A DNA stretch of 64,000 bases, taken from Streptomyces lincolnensis. Lineage in GTDB: Bacteria; Actinomycetota; Actinomycetes; Streptomycetales; Streptomycetaceae. A model generated the notes under the pieces. That model was not told the origin of the DNA and searched no databases. It worked only from the letters and a program-made list of their open reading frames with translations. The position numbers were made by a program, and so were the translations under genes. The DNA lies in assembly GCF_001685355.1 (NCBI RefSeq), contig NZ_CP016438.1:5580001-5644000 (forward strand), given 5' to 3'. How positions within the stretch are numbered: the first letter of the stretch is position 1; each line of letters opens with the position of its first letter. This document shows positions 8,922 through 18,446 of this stretch, in pieces.

Positions 8922-9439
8922 GACGACGAGCGTGCCACAGCCTCGATGGCCTTCGCGTCCCGGACCCGCTCCTCCAGCACCTTGTTGTCGGACCGCGGGT
9001 GCGGCTTGGCGTTCTGGAGGACGCCCGCCGTCTCCTTCATGGAGGCGGCGACCTTCTGCGGGCCCTTGCCCTTCTTCGCCTTCTTGGCGAAGACGACGCC
9101 GATCAGGCCGAGGAGGAGGGCGATCAGGACGTTCGCCGCGAAGGACAGCAGGAAGCACCAGCCGAGGTTCCAGCCGCCCTCGCCGTTGTGACCGCCTGTC
9201 CAGGCCTGGATGCCGTACGCCAGGGCGAAGTTCAGCATCGGCAGGGAGAACACGAGGATCGCGCCCGCCACGGTGAACGCGCCGCCGCTCGTGGCGCCCC
9301 GCTTCACGTCCTGCTTGAGCTGTGCCTTCGCCAGGGCGATCTCGTCGTGCACCAGTGCGGACATCTCGGTCGTCGCCGAGGCGAACAACTGGCCGATACT
9401 GCGTTCGGCGCCGACCGGGCTGCCGTCGGGTGCGCTCAT
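8918..9439 (-). CDS. Holin-like (Phage_holin_3_6) membrane protein
   Basis: A 173-residue protein. An N-terminal amphipathic part (SIGQLFASATTEMSALVHDEIALAKAQ as segments) precedes two hydrophobic hairpin segments, then a basic KKAKKGKGPQK region and a polar tail. This is the actinobacterial Phage_holin_3_6 family, a housekeeping membrane protein despite its name. ATG 9439 has GGGAG upstream. It heads a two-gene unit with the hydrolase. Role unknown; cell-envelope adjustment has been suggested for relatives. Confidence 0.82.
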   Translation of the reverse strand: MSAPDGSPVGAERSIGQLFASATTEMSALVHDEIALAKAQLKQDVKRGATSGGAFTVAGAILVFSLPMLNFALAYGIQAWTGGHNGEGGWNLGWCFLLSFAANVLIALLLGLIGVVFAKKAKKGKGPQKVAASMKETAGVLQNAKPHPRSDNKVLEERVRDAKAIEAVARSSS

Positions 9440-9500
9440 CGCGGTCTCCCTACTTCCGACCAAGTGCGTATGGTCTTGTCTTTTGTACCGTCCCGTCAGA

Positions 9501-10937
9501 TCATGCCGGACGGTCGTCCTCATCGCTTGCCCCGCCCGCCACTTCGGCAAGCGGGTCGCGCTCGGCGGCCTTCCGTTCGGCGATCCGGCGGTGCTCGGCG
9601 GCCTTGTGCTCGTAGATCTCGGCCATCCTCAGGTGGTACGCCGGATCATCCTCCTCGTAGATGTCCGGCACGCCGCTGCGGTCGTCGTCGCGCTCCTCCG
9701 CCTCGACCAGACGGCGGTACTTGGCGTTCCGTATCTTCAGCAGAGCCGTCGCCAGAACGGCCGCGATGAGGGAGCCCGTCAGTACGGCCGCCTTGACCTC
9801 GTCCGTCAGGGCGGCGTCGCCGTCAAAGGCGAGCTCGCCGATGAGCAGCGAGACGGTGAACCCGATGCCGGCCAGGGTCGCCACCGCGAAGACGTCCGCC
9901 CATTCCAGGTCCTCGCTCAGCGATGCCCGGGTGAAGCGGGCCGTGAGCCAGGTCCCGCCGAAGATGCCGAGCGCCTTGCCGAGGACGAGCCCGAGGACCA
10001 CCCCGAGCGTCTCCGGTTTGGTGAACACGTCCCCGAGCGCGCCCCCGGAGATGGAGACACCGGCGCTGAACAGCGCGAACAGCGGTACGGCCAAGCCCGC
10101 CGACAACGGCCGTACGAGATGTTCGATGTGCTCGCCGGGGGAGTGCTCCTCGCCCTCGCGCCGGGTGCAGCGCAGCATCAGGCCCATCGCGACGCCCGCG
10201 ATGGTCGCGTGGACACCGCTGTTGTACATCAGCGTCCAGATCACGAGCGCGAGCGGGACGTACACGTACCAGCCGCGTACGCCCTTGCGCAGCAGCAGCC
10301 AGAAGACGGCGAGGCCGACCGCCGCCCCGCCCAGCGCGAAGAAGTCGAGGTCCGCGGTGAAGAAGACCGCGATGATCAGGATCGCGAAGAGGTCGTCGAC
10401 GACGGCGAGGGTGAGGAGGAAGGCGCGCAGGGCGTTCGGCAGGGACGTACCGATGACGGCGAGCACCGCCAGCGCGAAGGCGATGTCGGTGGCGGTCGGG
10501 ACGGCCCAGCCCTGGAGCGAGCCGCCGCCGGTGACATTGGTGAGCACGTAGACCAGCGCCGGTACGGCCATCCCGCACAGTGCGGCGATCACGGGCAGTG
10601 CGGCCGCCTTGGGGTCCTTCAGTTCGCCCGCGACCAGTTCGCGCTTGAGCTCGACACCGGCGACGAAGAAGAAGATCGCGAGGAGCCCGTCGGCCGCCCA
10701 GTGCGCGATCGACAGGTCCAGTCCCAGCGCCTCGGGGCCCAGATGGAAGTGGCTGACGCTCTGGTAACTGTCGCGCACCGCCGGGACGTTCGCCCAGACC
10801 AGCGCCGTTACGGCGGCGAGGAGCAGTAGTACGCCACCGACCGTCTCGGTCCGCAGCGCGTCCGCCACGAAGTTCCGCTCGGGCAGGGACAGCCGTCCGA
10901 AGACCTTGCGGGTGGGGGTGGTGCGGGGCGCGGGCAC
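9501..10937 (-). CDS. nhaA: Na+/H+ antiporter NhaA
   Basis: A 478-residue NhaA with the family signatures VELKRELV, PTATDIAFALAVL and the paired aspartates in VVDDLFAILII that bind Na+ and H+. Twelve or so hydrophobic segments are followed by a charged C-terminal tail of about 60 residues (EDDPAYHLRMAEIYEHKAAE), longer than in E. coli (388 residues). GTG 10937 has GGAGG about 10 bases upstream. It probably exports sodium at alkaline pH. A 13-bp perfect palindrome lies about 70 bp upstream. Confidence 0.93.
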   Translation of the reverse strand: MPAPRTTPTRKVFGRLSLPERNFVADALRTETVGGVLLLLAAVTALVWANVPAVRDSYQSVSHFHLGPEALGLDLSIAHWAADGLLAIFFFVAGVELKRELVAGELKDPKAAALPVIAALCGMAVPALVYVLTNVTGGGSLQGWAVPTATDIAFALAVLAVIGTSLPNALRAFLLTLAVVDDLFAILIIAVFFTADLDFFALGGAAVGLAVFWLLLRKGVRGWYVYVPLALVIWTLMYNSGVHATIAGVAMGLMLRCTRREGEEHSPGEHIEHLVRPLSAGLAVPLFALFSAGVSISGGALGDVFTKPETLGVVLGLVLGKALGIFGGTWLTARFTRASLSEDLEWADVFAVATLAGIGFTVSLLIGELAFDGDAALTDEVKAAVLTGSLIAAVLATALLKIRNAKYRRLVEAEERDDDRSGVPDIYEEDDPAYHLRMAEIYEHKAAEHRRIAERKAAERDPLAEVAGGASDEDDRPA

Positions 10938-11007
10938 GAGGGGGGCCTCCGGTCGATGGGCAGCACGAATCGCTTGCCGACCAGACTTCCCGGCACACCT
11001 TGGTTGT

Positions 11008-11020
11008 TTAGCTTAGCTAA
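11008..11020. promoter_or_regulatory. TTAGCTTAGCTAA palindrome upstream of nhaA
   Basis: Perfect 13-bp dyad (TTAGCT-T-AGCTAA) in the nhaA upstream region, AT-rich in very GC-rich surroundings. Arms of this kind are used by MarR- and DtxR-type regulators, but the match to a known iron box is only partial. It probably overlaps the nhaA promoter. Confidence 0.45.
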
Positions 11021-11046
11021 GTACGGCGGGGGATGCACTTCGAGCG

Positions 11047-11086
11047 CCGGGGGGTGTGGGGACTCGCCGCCCCCCACACCCCCCGG
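11047..11086 (-). terminator. Hairpin terminator after acetyl-CoA synthetase gene
   Basis: Perfect 15-bp stem (11047-11061 with 11072-11086) and a 10-nt loop, starting 7 bp beyond the acs stop. No T-run, as is usual in Streptomyces. It separates acs from nhaA on the same strand. Confidence 0.75.
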
Positions 11087-11092
11087 GCCGGG

Positions 11093-13051
11093 TCAGTCCT
11101 CGGTCGGCGCGGCGGGCAGCTTCGCCTGGATGAGGTCCATGACCGTCGAGTCGGTCAGCGTGGTGACATCACCGAGCTGACGGTTCTCCGCGACATCCCG
11201 CAGCAGTCGCCGCATGATCTTGCCGGAGCGGGTCTTGGGCAGCTCCGCCACCGGCAGGATCCGCTTCGGCTTGGCGATCGGGCCGAGAGCCGCGCCGACG
11301 TGGTTGCGCAGGTCGGCGACGAGGTTCTCGTCCTCCGCGTTGGCCGTGCCGCGCAGGATGACGAAGGCGACGATGGCCTGACCGGTCGTCTCGTCGGCGG
11401 CACCGACGACGGCGGCCTCGGCGACCGAGGGGTGCGACACGAGCGCCGACTCCACCTCGGTGGTGGAGATGTTGTGCCCGGAGACGAGCATGACGTCGTC
11501 CACCCGGCCCAGCAGCCAGATGTCCCCGTCGTCGTCCTTCTTGGCCCCGTCGCCCGCGAAGTACTTGCCCTCGAAGCGCGCCCAGTACGTGTCGAGGAAC
11601 CGCTGGTCGTCGCCCCAGATGGTGCGCAGCATCGACGGCCACGGCTCGGTGAGGACCAGGTAGCCGCCACCGCCGTTCGGTACCTCGTTCGCCTCGTCGT
11701 CGACGACGGTCGCGGCGATACCGGGCAGCGGGGTCTGTGCGGAACCGGGCTTGGTCGCGGTCACGCCCGGCAGCGGCGAGATCATCATCGCGCCGGTCTC
11801 GGTCTGCCACCAGGTGTCCACGATCGGCGTGGTGTCGGCGCCGATGTGCTTGCGGTACCAGATCCAGGCCTCGGGGTTGATGGGCTCACCGACCGAGCCG
11901 AGGATGCGCAGGCTGGACAGGTCGAACTTCGCGGGGATGTCGTCGCCCCACTTCATGAACGTACGGATCGCCGTCGGCGCCGTGTACAGGATCGTCACGC
12001 CGTACTTCTGCACGATCTCCCAGAAGCGGCCCTGGTGCGGCGTGTCCGGCGTGCCCTCGTACATGACCTGGGTGGCGCCGTTCGCGAGCGGGCCGTAGAC
12101 GATGTACGAGTGCCCGGTGACCCAGCCGACGTCGGCGGTGCACCAGTAGACGTCGGTCTCCGGCTTGAGGTCGAAGACGGCGTGGTGGGTGAACGCGGTC
12201 TGGGTGAGGTAGCCGCCGGAGGTGTGCAGGATGCCCTTCGGCTTACCCGTCGTACCGGACGTGTAGAGGATGAAGAGCGGGTGCTCCGCGTCGAAGGCCT
12301 CGGGCGTGTGCTCGGCCGACTGCCGCTCGACGATCTCGTGCCACCACACGTCCCGGCTGTCGTCCCACGCGACCTCCTGGCCGGTACGGCGTACGACGAG
12401 CACGTGCTCGACATTGCCTGCCTTGTCGGCCGCCTCGTCGACCGCGGGCTTGAGCGCGGACGGCTTGCCGCGCCGGTAGCCGCCGTCGGAGGTGATGACG
12501 ACCTTGGCGTCCGCGTCCTGGATCCGGGTCGCGAGGGCGTCCGCCGAGAAGCCGCCGAAGACCACGGAGTGCGCGGCCCCGATGCGGGCGCACGCGAGCA
12601 TCGCGACCGCGGTCTCGGGAATCATCGGCATGTAGACGGCGACCCGGTCGCCCTTCTGGACCCCCAGCTCCAGCAGGGCGTTCGCGGCCTTGGAGACCTC
12701 GTCCTTGAGCTCGGCGTAGGTGATCGCACGGCTGTCGCCGGGCTCGCCCTCGAAGTGGATGGCGACCCGGTCGCCGTGGCCGGCCTCCACATGCCGGTCG
12801 ACGCAGTTGTAGGCGACGTTGAGCTCGCCGTCCTTGAACCACTTGGCGAAGGGCGGGTTCGACCAGTCCAGGGTCTCGGTCGGCTCCTTGGCCCAGCTCA
12901 GTCGGCGGGCCTGCTCGGCCCAGAATCCGAGCCGGTCAGCCTTGGCCTGCTCATACGCCTCCGCGGTGACGTTGGCGTTCGCGGCCAGGTCGGCGGGGGG
13001 TGCGAACCTGCGCTCTTCCTTGAGCAGGTTGGCCAGGCTTTCGTTGCTCAC
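11093..13051 (-). CDS. acs: Acetyl-CoA synthetase
   Basis: A 652-residue AMP-forming acetate-CoA ligase, full length for the family. It has the phosphate loop [11 protein letters not shown] near residue 266, [10 protein letters not shown], the hinge and [15 protein letters not shown]. The C-terminal [10 protein letters not shown] contains the Lys acetylated by Pat-type enzymes in other bacteria, so acetylation control is likely. Cytoplasmic; makes acetyl-CoA from acetate. GTG 13051 has GGGAAAGG upstream and gives [10 protein letters not shown]; the frame extends 14 codons further without a ribosome site. Confidence 0.95.
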   Translation of the reverse strand: MSNESLANLLKEERRFAPPADLAANANVTAEAYEQAKADRLGFWAEQARRLSWAKEPTETLDWSNPPFAKWFKDGELNVAYNCVDRHVEAGHGDRVAIHFEGEPGDSRAITYAELKDEVSKAANALLELGVQKGDRVAVYMPMIPETAVAMLACARIGAAHSVVFGGFSADALATRIQDADAKVVITSDGGYRRGKPSALKPAVDEAADKAGNVEHVLVVRRTGQEVAWDDSRDVWWHEIVERQSAEHTPEAFDAEHPLFILYTSGTTGKPKGILHTSGGYLTQTAFTHHAVFDLKPETDVYWCTADVGWVTGHSYIVYGPLANGATQVMYEGTPDTPHQGRFWEIVQKYGVTILYTAPTAIRTFMKWGDDIPAKFDLSSLRILGSVGEPINPEAWIWYRKHIGADTTPIVDTWWQTETGAMMISPLPGVTATKPGSAQTPLPGIAATVVDDEANEVPNGGGGYLVLTEPWPSMLRTIWGDDQRFLDTYWARFEGKYFAGDGAKKDDDGDIWLLGRVDDVMLVSGHNISTTEVESALVSHPSVAEAAVVGAADETTGQAIVAFVILRGTANAEDENLVADLRNHVGAALGPIAKPKRILPVAELPKTRSGKIMRRLLRDVAENRQLGDVTTLTDSTVMDLIQAKLPAAPTED

Positions 13052-13278
13052 GGCATCTGCCTTTCCCAGGGTGTCCGTTGTGTCCCAAGCCACAGCTCAT
13101 CAGACCGGGGGTGCGATGACAAGGGGCGATGGGCGATTGGTGTAGACCTGTGGACGGGGTCGTTCCTGCCCCTTCCAACGGGCGGGGGTCATCCGTACCC
13201 ACGGACGCCGACCAGGCAGAGTTCAGTCTCTGTAACGCCTTTCACACTCAGTGCGGGGTGCGGGTGAAGCGCGCTGAC

Positions 13279-13315
13279 GGGACGGCCCCGGTGAAGTCGG
13301 TACCGGGGCCGTCCC
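13279..13315 (-). terminator. Hairpin terminator after SulP-carbonic anhydrase gene
   Basis: Perfect 14-bp stem (13279-13292 with 13302-13315) and a 9-nt loop, 46 bp beyond the stop of the fusion gene. Confidence 0.75.
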
Positions 13316-13360
13316 AGAGCGTGTCCGGTCGCGCCCGGCAGCGCCGGCGCCCCGGGCGGC

Positions 13361-15757
13361 TCACGCCGTCAGGTCCGCCGCCTCCACATGGTGGAACAGC
13401 TCGTCCTCGCCCGCCCCGGTGAGCAGGTAGGCCTGGGCCTCGCCCACGTGGAAGTACATGCCGTGCAGCTGGAGCGCACCTTCCCCGAGGGCGCGGGTGA
13501 CCGACTCGTGGGTGCGCAGGTGCTCCAACTGCTGGACCACGTTGGTCAGACAGAGCTGCTCCACCGCGTCGGCGGGTGCCCGGCCGGCGAGCCGGGCCCA
13601 GGGCCGGCCGTCGTCGGCCATGCGCTCCAGACTCGGCAGACCGTGCCGCAGCCACCGCTTGAGCGGGGTCTGGGCCCCGCCCGGCTCGGAGTTCATCAGC
13701 GCCTGCATGGCCCCGCACCCGGAGTGCCCGCACACCGTGATGGAGCGGACCTTCAGCACGTCCACCGCGTACTCGATCGCCGCCGCCACCGAGTCGTCGC
13801 CGCTCTCCTGGCCGCGCGGCGGGACGAGGTTGCCCACGTTGCGCACCACGAACAGGTCGCCAGGACCGCTGGAGGTGATCATCGAGGTGACCAGCCGCGA
13901 GTCGGCGCAGGTGAGGAACAGCTGGGAGGGTCGCTGTCCCTCGCGCGCCAGCCGGGCCAGCTCACCCCGCACCAGCGGTGCGGTGTGGCGCTGGAACGCG
14001 CTGATGCCACGCGCCAGTTGGTGCGAACTCGGTCCCTCGGAGCAGTCCGGCCCGCTCGCGTGCCCGCCGGCGTCCGGTGCCGACCGCGGGGGCGCGCACT
14101 GGTGGTTGCGCCAGGGCGTCCAGGGGCTGCAACGGCAGCTCGACGTCTCCCTCGTCGGCTCGGCGGCCGCGCCCCCGGCGCGGAAACCGGTCGTGCTTCC
14201 GGGCTCGCCGATGCGGATCCCGGCCCGGCGGCCGGTCAGCTCCACGGAACCGCCCTGCGCGGTGTGCGCCTTCTGCCAGTCCTGGAGCGCCTCGTAGGCG
14301 GCGTGGTCCATGAACGAGCCGTCCAACTCCACGACGACGCGGGCGCCCTGGGGCACGAGATGCAGGGCTCTGCTGAGCCGTGGCACCGCGAGGAACGTCA
14401 ACTGCCCTCGTACGTGTACGTGATGGACTCCTTCCGTTACGTCGTGGGTGATGCGGGTGCGGGTGAGGCGGTGCAGGGCGACGGCGACGGCGACGGCGAT
14501 CCCCAGCGTCACGCCCTCCAGGACGCCGATGATCACCACGCCGAGGGTGGTGACGGCGTACACCAGCACCTCTCGGTGGCGGGTCACCGTGCGGATGTGG
14601 TGCAGGGACACCATCTGGATGCCGACGGCCATCACCAGGGCGGCGAGCGAGGCGAGTGGGATGAACTCCAGGATCGGGACCATCAGCAGCGCGGCGATCA
14701 CTACGAGAACGCCGTGCAGCATCGTGGAGTTCCGGCCGACGGCACCGGCCTGGACATTCGCAGAACTGCGCACGGCGACGCCCGCGACGGGCAGTCCGCC
14801 GAGGGTGCCGGAGACGATGTTGGCGGCACCCTGGCCGAGCAGTTCACGGTCCAGGTCGGAGCGCCCGACACGGCCGGACAGGCCGGGACGGCCGGCCACC
14901 AGCTTGTCCACGGCCACCGCGCCGAGCAGCGACTGCACGCTGCACACCAGTGTGGTGGTGAGCACGGCGGCGACCAGGCCCAGCACGGGGCCCTCGGGAA
15001 GTCCGGCCAGGGCGTGGCTGCGCCAGGACGGCAGGTCGACCTTGGGCAGGGTCAGCCCGGCGAGCGAGGCGGCGGCGGTGGCTCCGGCGACGGCCACGAG
15101 CGCGGCCGGAATCCTGCGCAGGAACCGCCCGACGCGGCCGGGCAGGCGCGGCCAGAGGAAGAGCAGCGCCAGGGTCAGCGCGCTGACCGACACCGCTGCG
15201 GGATGCAGGTTCGCCAGCTGGGCGGGCAGCGCCCGCAGGTTGTCGAGGACGGAGCTCTGCGGGGTGTCGCCGAGGACGATGTGCAGCTGGGCGACGGCGA
15301 TGGTGACGCCGATGCCGGCGAGCATGCCGTGCACGATCGCGGGGCTGACGGCGAGGGCGCTGCGAGCCACGCGCAGGCAGCCCAGGCCCAGTTGGGCGAG
15401 CCCGGCCAGGACGGTGATGGCGCAGGTGGTGCGCCAGCCGTAGCGGTGGATGAGGTCGGCGGTGACGACGGTGAGGCCGGCGGCGGGACCGCTGACCTGG
15501 AGCGGGGACCCGCCGAGCCGTCCGGCGACGATCCCTCCGACGGCGGCCGCGACGAGGCCGGCCTGGAGGGGCGCGCCGGTGGCGAGGGCGATGCCGAGGG
15601 ACAGCGGAAGGGCGATCAGGAAGACCGCGATGGACGCCGACACGTCGGCACCCGCGATGCGCGGACGGCGGCGGGGGCCCGGCGGCGGGCTGTGGGGCTG
15701 ATGGACGCGCTTCGTCCGATTCGAGTGGGCGGCGCGAGTGGGTACGCAGGCTGGCAT
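13361..15757 (-). CDS. SulP anion transporter fused to beta-carbonic anhydrase
   Basis: One 798-residue reading frame with two units. Residues about 40-450 form a SulP transporter core with some ten hydrophobic segments (ADVSASIAVFLIALPLSLG through the GVLEGVTLGIAVA segment), then a short STAS-like stretch. Residues about 590-790 are a beta-carbonic anhydrase with the zinc ligands in CADSR and HSGCG. Such natural fusions are known in actinobacteria and probably couple bicarbonate uptake to CO2/bicarbonate interconversion at the inner face of the membrane. ATG 15757 has GGAGGAG upstream; the frame extends further but that part is proline/arginine-rich and unlikely to be translated. Confidence 0.9.
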   Translation of the reverse strand: MPACVPTRAAHSNRTKRVHQPHSPPPGPRRRPRIAGADVSASIAVFLIALPLSLGIALATGAPLQAGLVAAAVGGIVAGRLGGSPLQVSGPAAGLTVVTADLIHRYGWRTTCAITVLAGLAQLGLGCLRVARSALAVSPAIVHGMLAGIGVTIAVAQLHIVLGDTPQSSVLDNLRALPAQLANLHPAAVSVSALTLALLFLWPRLPGRVGRFLRRIPAALVAVAGATAAASLAGLTLPKVDLPSWRSHALAGLPEGPVLGLVAAVLTTTLVCSVQSLLGAVAVDKLVAGRPGLSGRVGRSDLDRELLGQGAANIVSGTLGGLPVAGVAVRSSANVQAGAVGRNSTMLHGVLVVIAALLMVPILEFIPLASLAALVMAVGIQMVSLHHIRTVTRHREVLVYAVTTLGVVIIGVLEGVTLGIAVAVAVALHRLTRTRITHDVTEGVHHVHVRGQLTFLAVPRLSRALHLVPQGARVVVELDGSFMDHAAYEALQDWQKAHTAQGGSVELTGRRAGIRIGEPGSTTGFRAGGAAAEPTRETSSCRCSPWTPWRNHQCAPPRSAPDAGGHASGPDCSEGPSSHQLARGISAFQRHTAPLVRGELARLAREGQRPSQLFLTCADSRLVTSMITSSGPGDLFVVRNVGNLVPPRGQESGDDSVAAAIEYAVDVLKVRSITVCGHSGCGAMQALMNSEPGGAQTPLKRWLRHGLPSLERMADDGRPWARLAGRAPADAVEQLCLTNVVQQLEHLRTHESVTRALGEGALQLHGMYFHVGEAQAYLLTGAGEDELFHHVEAADLTA

Positions 15758-16056
15758 TTTCCCGTCTCCTCCGGGGCAGCGCGGTCGCGGATCTGGTGGT
15801 CCCCCGTCGATGGCGGGGGGTCGGGTCGGCGGCCGTGGGTCACGGCGTGCAGCGGCGGGATGATTCAACGCTCGGTAAATGGATCGTAATGCAGAGTAAA
15901 GGCCAGGCATGGACTTTCCCGGCAAATGGGCTAATAGGTAACTCGCACGAGTGAAGTGGCAATTTCATCGGCTTGTCGTACTAATTCCTTCTCGGGCCCG
16001 TGCGAACTTGGCGGCGCTGTCCTTGGCCCCGAGAGAAGGAAGAAGGTGGGCGGAAC
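15758..16056. promoter_or_regulatory. Divergent promoter region, AT-rich in part
   Basis: About 300 bp between divergent genes. The 15860-15970 part is clearly AT-richer than its surroundings and holds ACTCG-CA-CGAGT, a 12-bp palindrome near 15943, and a TAATAGGTA stretch next to it. CTTCTCGGG near 15988 can pair with CCCGAGAGAAG near 16027 in the lipoprotein leader, close to its ribosome site. No gene seen. Confidence 0.45.
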
Positions 16057-17331
16057 ATGGCCGCCACCCAGAGGATCACCGCTGGCGCCGTGGCCGCCGC
16101 GGCCTGTGCCGCGTCGCTCGCCGGCTGTGCGATCGGTACCGACGGTTCCGGGGCAGGGGCGCCCGGCCCGCAGAAGGCGAAGCCGGCCCAGGCGCCGCCC
16201 AAGAGCGTGGTCCGCCTGATCGGCGACGGTTCCACCTCGTACACCGGGGCGCAGCCGCGTCTGCCGAGACCCGAACGCCTCAAGCCGGGCCAGAAGCCCC
16301 CGCAGTTCGTGGTCTTCTCCTGGGACGGCGCCGGTGAGGACGGCCAGCGGCTCTTCTCGCACTTCCGCAAGGTGGCCCGGGCGAACAACGCGACGATGAC
16401 GTACTTCCTGAGCGGCGTGTACATGCTGCCGGAGGACAAGCGCGACCTCTACCGCCCCCCGCAGCACTCCCCGGGCCGCTCCGACATCGGCTTCAACGAC
16501 GAGGAGGGCATCGCCGCGACCGTGAAGCAGCTACGCCTGGCGTGGCTGGAGGGCAACGAGATCGGCACCCACTTCAACGGCCACTTCTGCGGCAGCGGCG
16601 GCGGGGTCGGCGAGTGGTCGGTGGAGGACTGGAAGGACGAGATCTTCCAGGCGAAGCACTTCGTGAAGTCCTGGAAGACCAACACCGGCATGGAGAAGGC
16701 CGCACCGCTGCCCTTCGACTACGACAAGGAACTCATCGGCGCCCGCACACCCTGCCTGGAGGGGCAGAAGAACTTCATGAAGGCCGCCCGTGACCTGGGC
16801 TTCCGCTACGACACCAGCGGCGTCAACGACCAGGTCTGGCCGAAGAAGAAGCAGGGCCTGTGGGACCTGTCGATGCAACTCGTGCCCTTCCCCGGGCACC
16901 GCTACGAGCAGCTCACCATGGACTACAACTTCATGGTCAACCAGTCGGGCACCACGACCCGGGGCAACCCCGCCCATCACGAGCGGTGGGGTGACGAGAT
17001 GCGCGACGGCCTGCTCATGGGCTTCCACCGGGCCTACGACGGCAATCGCGCGCCCCTGATCATCGGCAACCACTTCGAGTCCTGGAACGGCGGCACCTAC
17101 ATGCGGGCCGTCGAGGAGACCATCGAGCGGGTGTGCAACAAGCCCGACGTGCGCTGTGTGTCCTTCCGGCAACTCGCCGACTGGCTGGACGCCCAGGATC
17201 CGACGACCCTGGCGAAGCTGCGCACCCTGGGCGTCGGCGAGGCCCCGAAGCGGGACTGGGCGTCCTTCCTGTCCGACCGTCCCGCCCCGGCCCCGAAGGG
17301 CGTGCCCGGGGCGCCGGCGGCCAGGCGGTAA
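16057..17331 (+). CDS. Polysaccharide-deacetylase-like lipoprotein
   Basis: A 424-residue secreted lipoprotein. The signal peptide ends in the lipobox AASLAGC, so Cys is near residue 24. The body resembles the NodB deacetylase fold: FSWDGAGED near residue 90 and EIGTHFNGHFCG, where the two His could bind metal, with FESWNGGTYMRAVEETI near the end. It may act on wall or capsule polymers. The motifs are not canonical (no plain TFDDGP), so catalysis is uncertain. ATG 16057 is preceded by GAAGAAGG. Convergent with the CooC-like gene, 33-bp gap. Confidence 0.75.
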   Translation: MAATQRITAGAVAAAACAASLAGCAIGTDGSGAGAPGPQKAKPAQAPPKSVVRLIGDGSTSYTGAQPRLPRPERLKPGQKPPQFVVFSWDGAGEDGQRLFSHFRKVARANNATMTYFLSGVYMLPEDKRDLYRPPQHSPGRSDIGFNDEEGIAATVKQLRLAWLEGNEIGTHFNGHFCGSGGGVGEWSVEDWKDEIFQAKHFVKSWKTNTGMEKAAPLPFDYDKELIGARTPCLEGQKNFMKAARDLGFRYDTSGVNDQVWPKKKQGLWDLSMQLVPFPGHRYEQLTMDYNFMVNQSGTTTRGNPAHHERWGDEMRDGLLMGFHRAYDGNRAPLIIGNHFESWNGGTYMRAVEETIERVCNKPDVRCVSFRQLADWLDAQDPTTLAKLRTLGVGEAPKRDWASFLSDRPAPAPKGVPGAPAARR

Positions 17332-17364
17332 TCGCGCGAGGTCCGGTGCCGCTGACGCCCGCGC

Positions 17365-18345
17365 TCACACGAGGGTGGTGACGCTCTCGCCGAGTACGAA
17401 GGAGGGGTCGACCTGCGCCGCCAGGTCGGCCCCGGTCCGCTCATTGCCCCAGGACCCGGCGTTCTTCAGATGGAAGTGCACCATCTGGCGCGTGTAGCGC
17501 TCCCAGTCCCGCAGTGCGTACGTGGCGTCGGCGGCCGTCCGCAGCCGGTGCAGGGCGCGGCGGTTGATGTCCTCCAGGAGCTCGAACCGGGGCGGCCGGC
17601 CCCTCTCCAGCGCGCGCACCCAGTTCGAGTGCCCGACCGTCACGAGCAGGTCGTCCCCGATCTCGGCGCGGAGGAAGTCGAGGTCGTCCCGACCCTGCAC
17701 CTTGTTGCCGACGACCTTCAGGGCGACGCCGTAGTCGGCGGCGTACTCCTTGTACTGGCGATAGACGGAGACTCCCTTCCGCGTGGGCTCGGCGACCAGG
17801 AACGTGATGTCGAAGCGGGTGAACATGCCGGAGGCGAAGGAGTCCGAGCCCGCCGTCATGTCGACCACGACGTATTCGTCGGGGCCGTCCACCAGGTGGT
17901 TCAGGAACAGCTCCACCGCTCCGGTCTTGGAGTGGTAGCAGGAGACCCCGAGGTCGGCGTCCGTGAAGGGGCCCGTGACCATCAAACGGACGGTGTCGCC
18001 GTCGAGTTCCACCGGCCGGGCGCAGGCGTCGTAGACCGGATTGTCCTCGCGTACCCGCAGCAGCCGGGAGCCCTCGCCGGGCGGAGTCGTCTTGATCATC
18101 GTGTCGGCGCAGGCGATGCGGGGGTTGGAGCCGCGCAGGTGCTCCTTGATGAGCGACAGCCGGTCGCCCATGGCGGGCAGTGCGGCCGCCTCCGCCTCGT
18201 CCAGGCCGAGGGCCGGGCCCAGGTGCTGGTTGATGTCGGCGTCGACGGCGACGACGTGCGCGCCGGTGGCGGCGAGGTGGCGGACGAACAGGGAGGACAG
18301 GGTGGTCTTGCCGCTGCCGCCCTTCCCGACGAAAGCAATTTTCAT
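17365..18345 (-). CDS. CooC/MinD-type ATPase
   Basis: A 326-residue SIMIBI-class ATPase starting MKIAFVGKGGSGKTT, with the P-loop at residues 7-15, switch residues in VVAVDADINQHLG and VVVDMTAGSDSFASG. Closest in type to CooC, the nickel-insertion ATPase of CO dehydrogenase, but no such enzyme gene is nearby, so the partner is unknown. No ribosome site precedes ATG 18345; a TACGCT -10-like hexamer lies 8 bases upstream, which fits a leaderless message. Divergent from the Fic-like gene. Confidence 0.8.
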   Translation of the reverse strand: MKIAFVGKGGSGKTTLSSLFVRHLAATGAHVVAVDADINQHLGPALGLDEAEAAALPAMGDRLSLIKEHLRGSNPRIACADTMIKTTPPGEGSRLLRVREDNPVYDACARPVELDGDTVRLMVTGPFTDADLGVSCYHSKTGAVELFLNHLVDGPDEYVVVDMTAGSDSFASGMFTRFDITFLVAEPTRKGVSVYRQYKEYAADYGVALKVVGNKVQGRDDLDFLRAEIGDDLLVTVGHSNWVRALERGRPPRFELLEDINRRALHRLRTAADATYALRDWERYTRQMVHFHLKNAGSWGNERTGADLAAQVDPSFVLGESVTTLV

Positions 18346-18446
18346 ATTCACCGAGCGTAGTGGCGCCATAGCTGTAGGTGGCAGGCGGGCGTGAAGAAGA
18401 CCACTCCATCGTGGGGTGTGCGACCGGCTTGCGTAGGGTCGTACTT

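Noticed and set aside
7569..9191. 540-codon plus-strand frame across the hydrolase and holin-like genes
   Set aside because: Antisense to two well-supported genes and without a ribosome site or recognised pattern.
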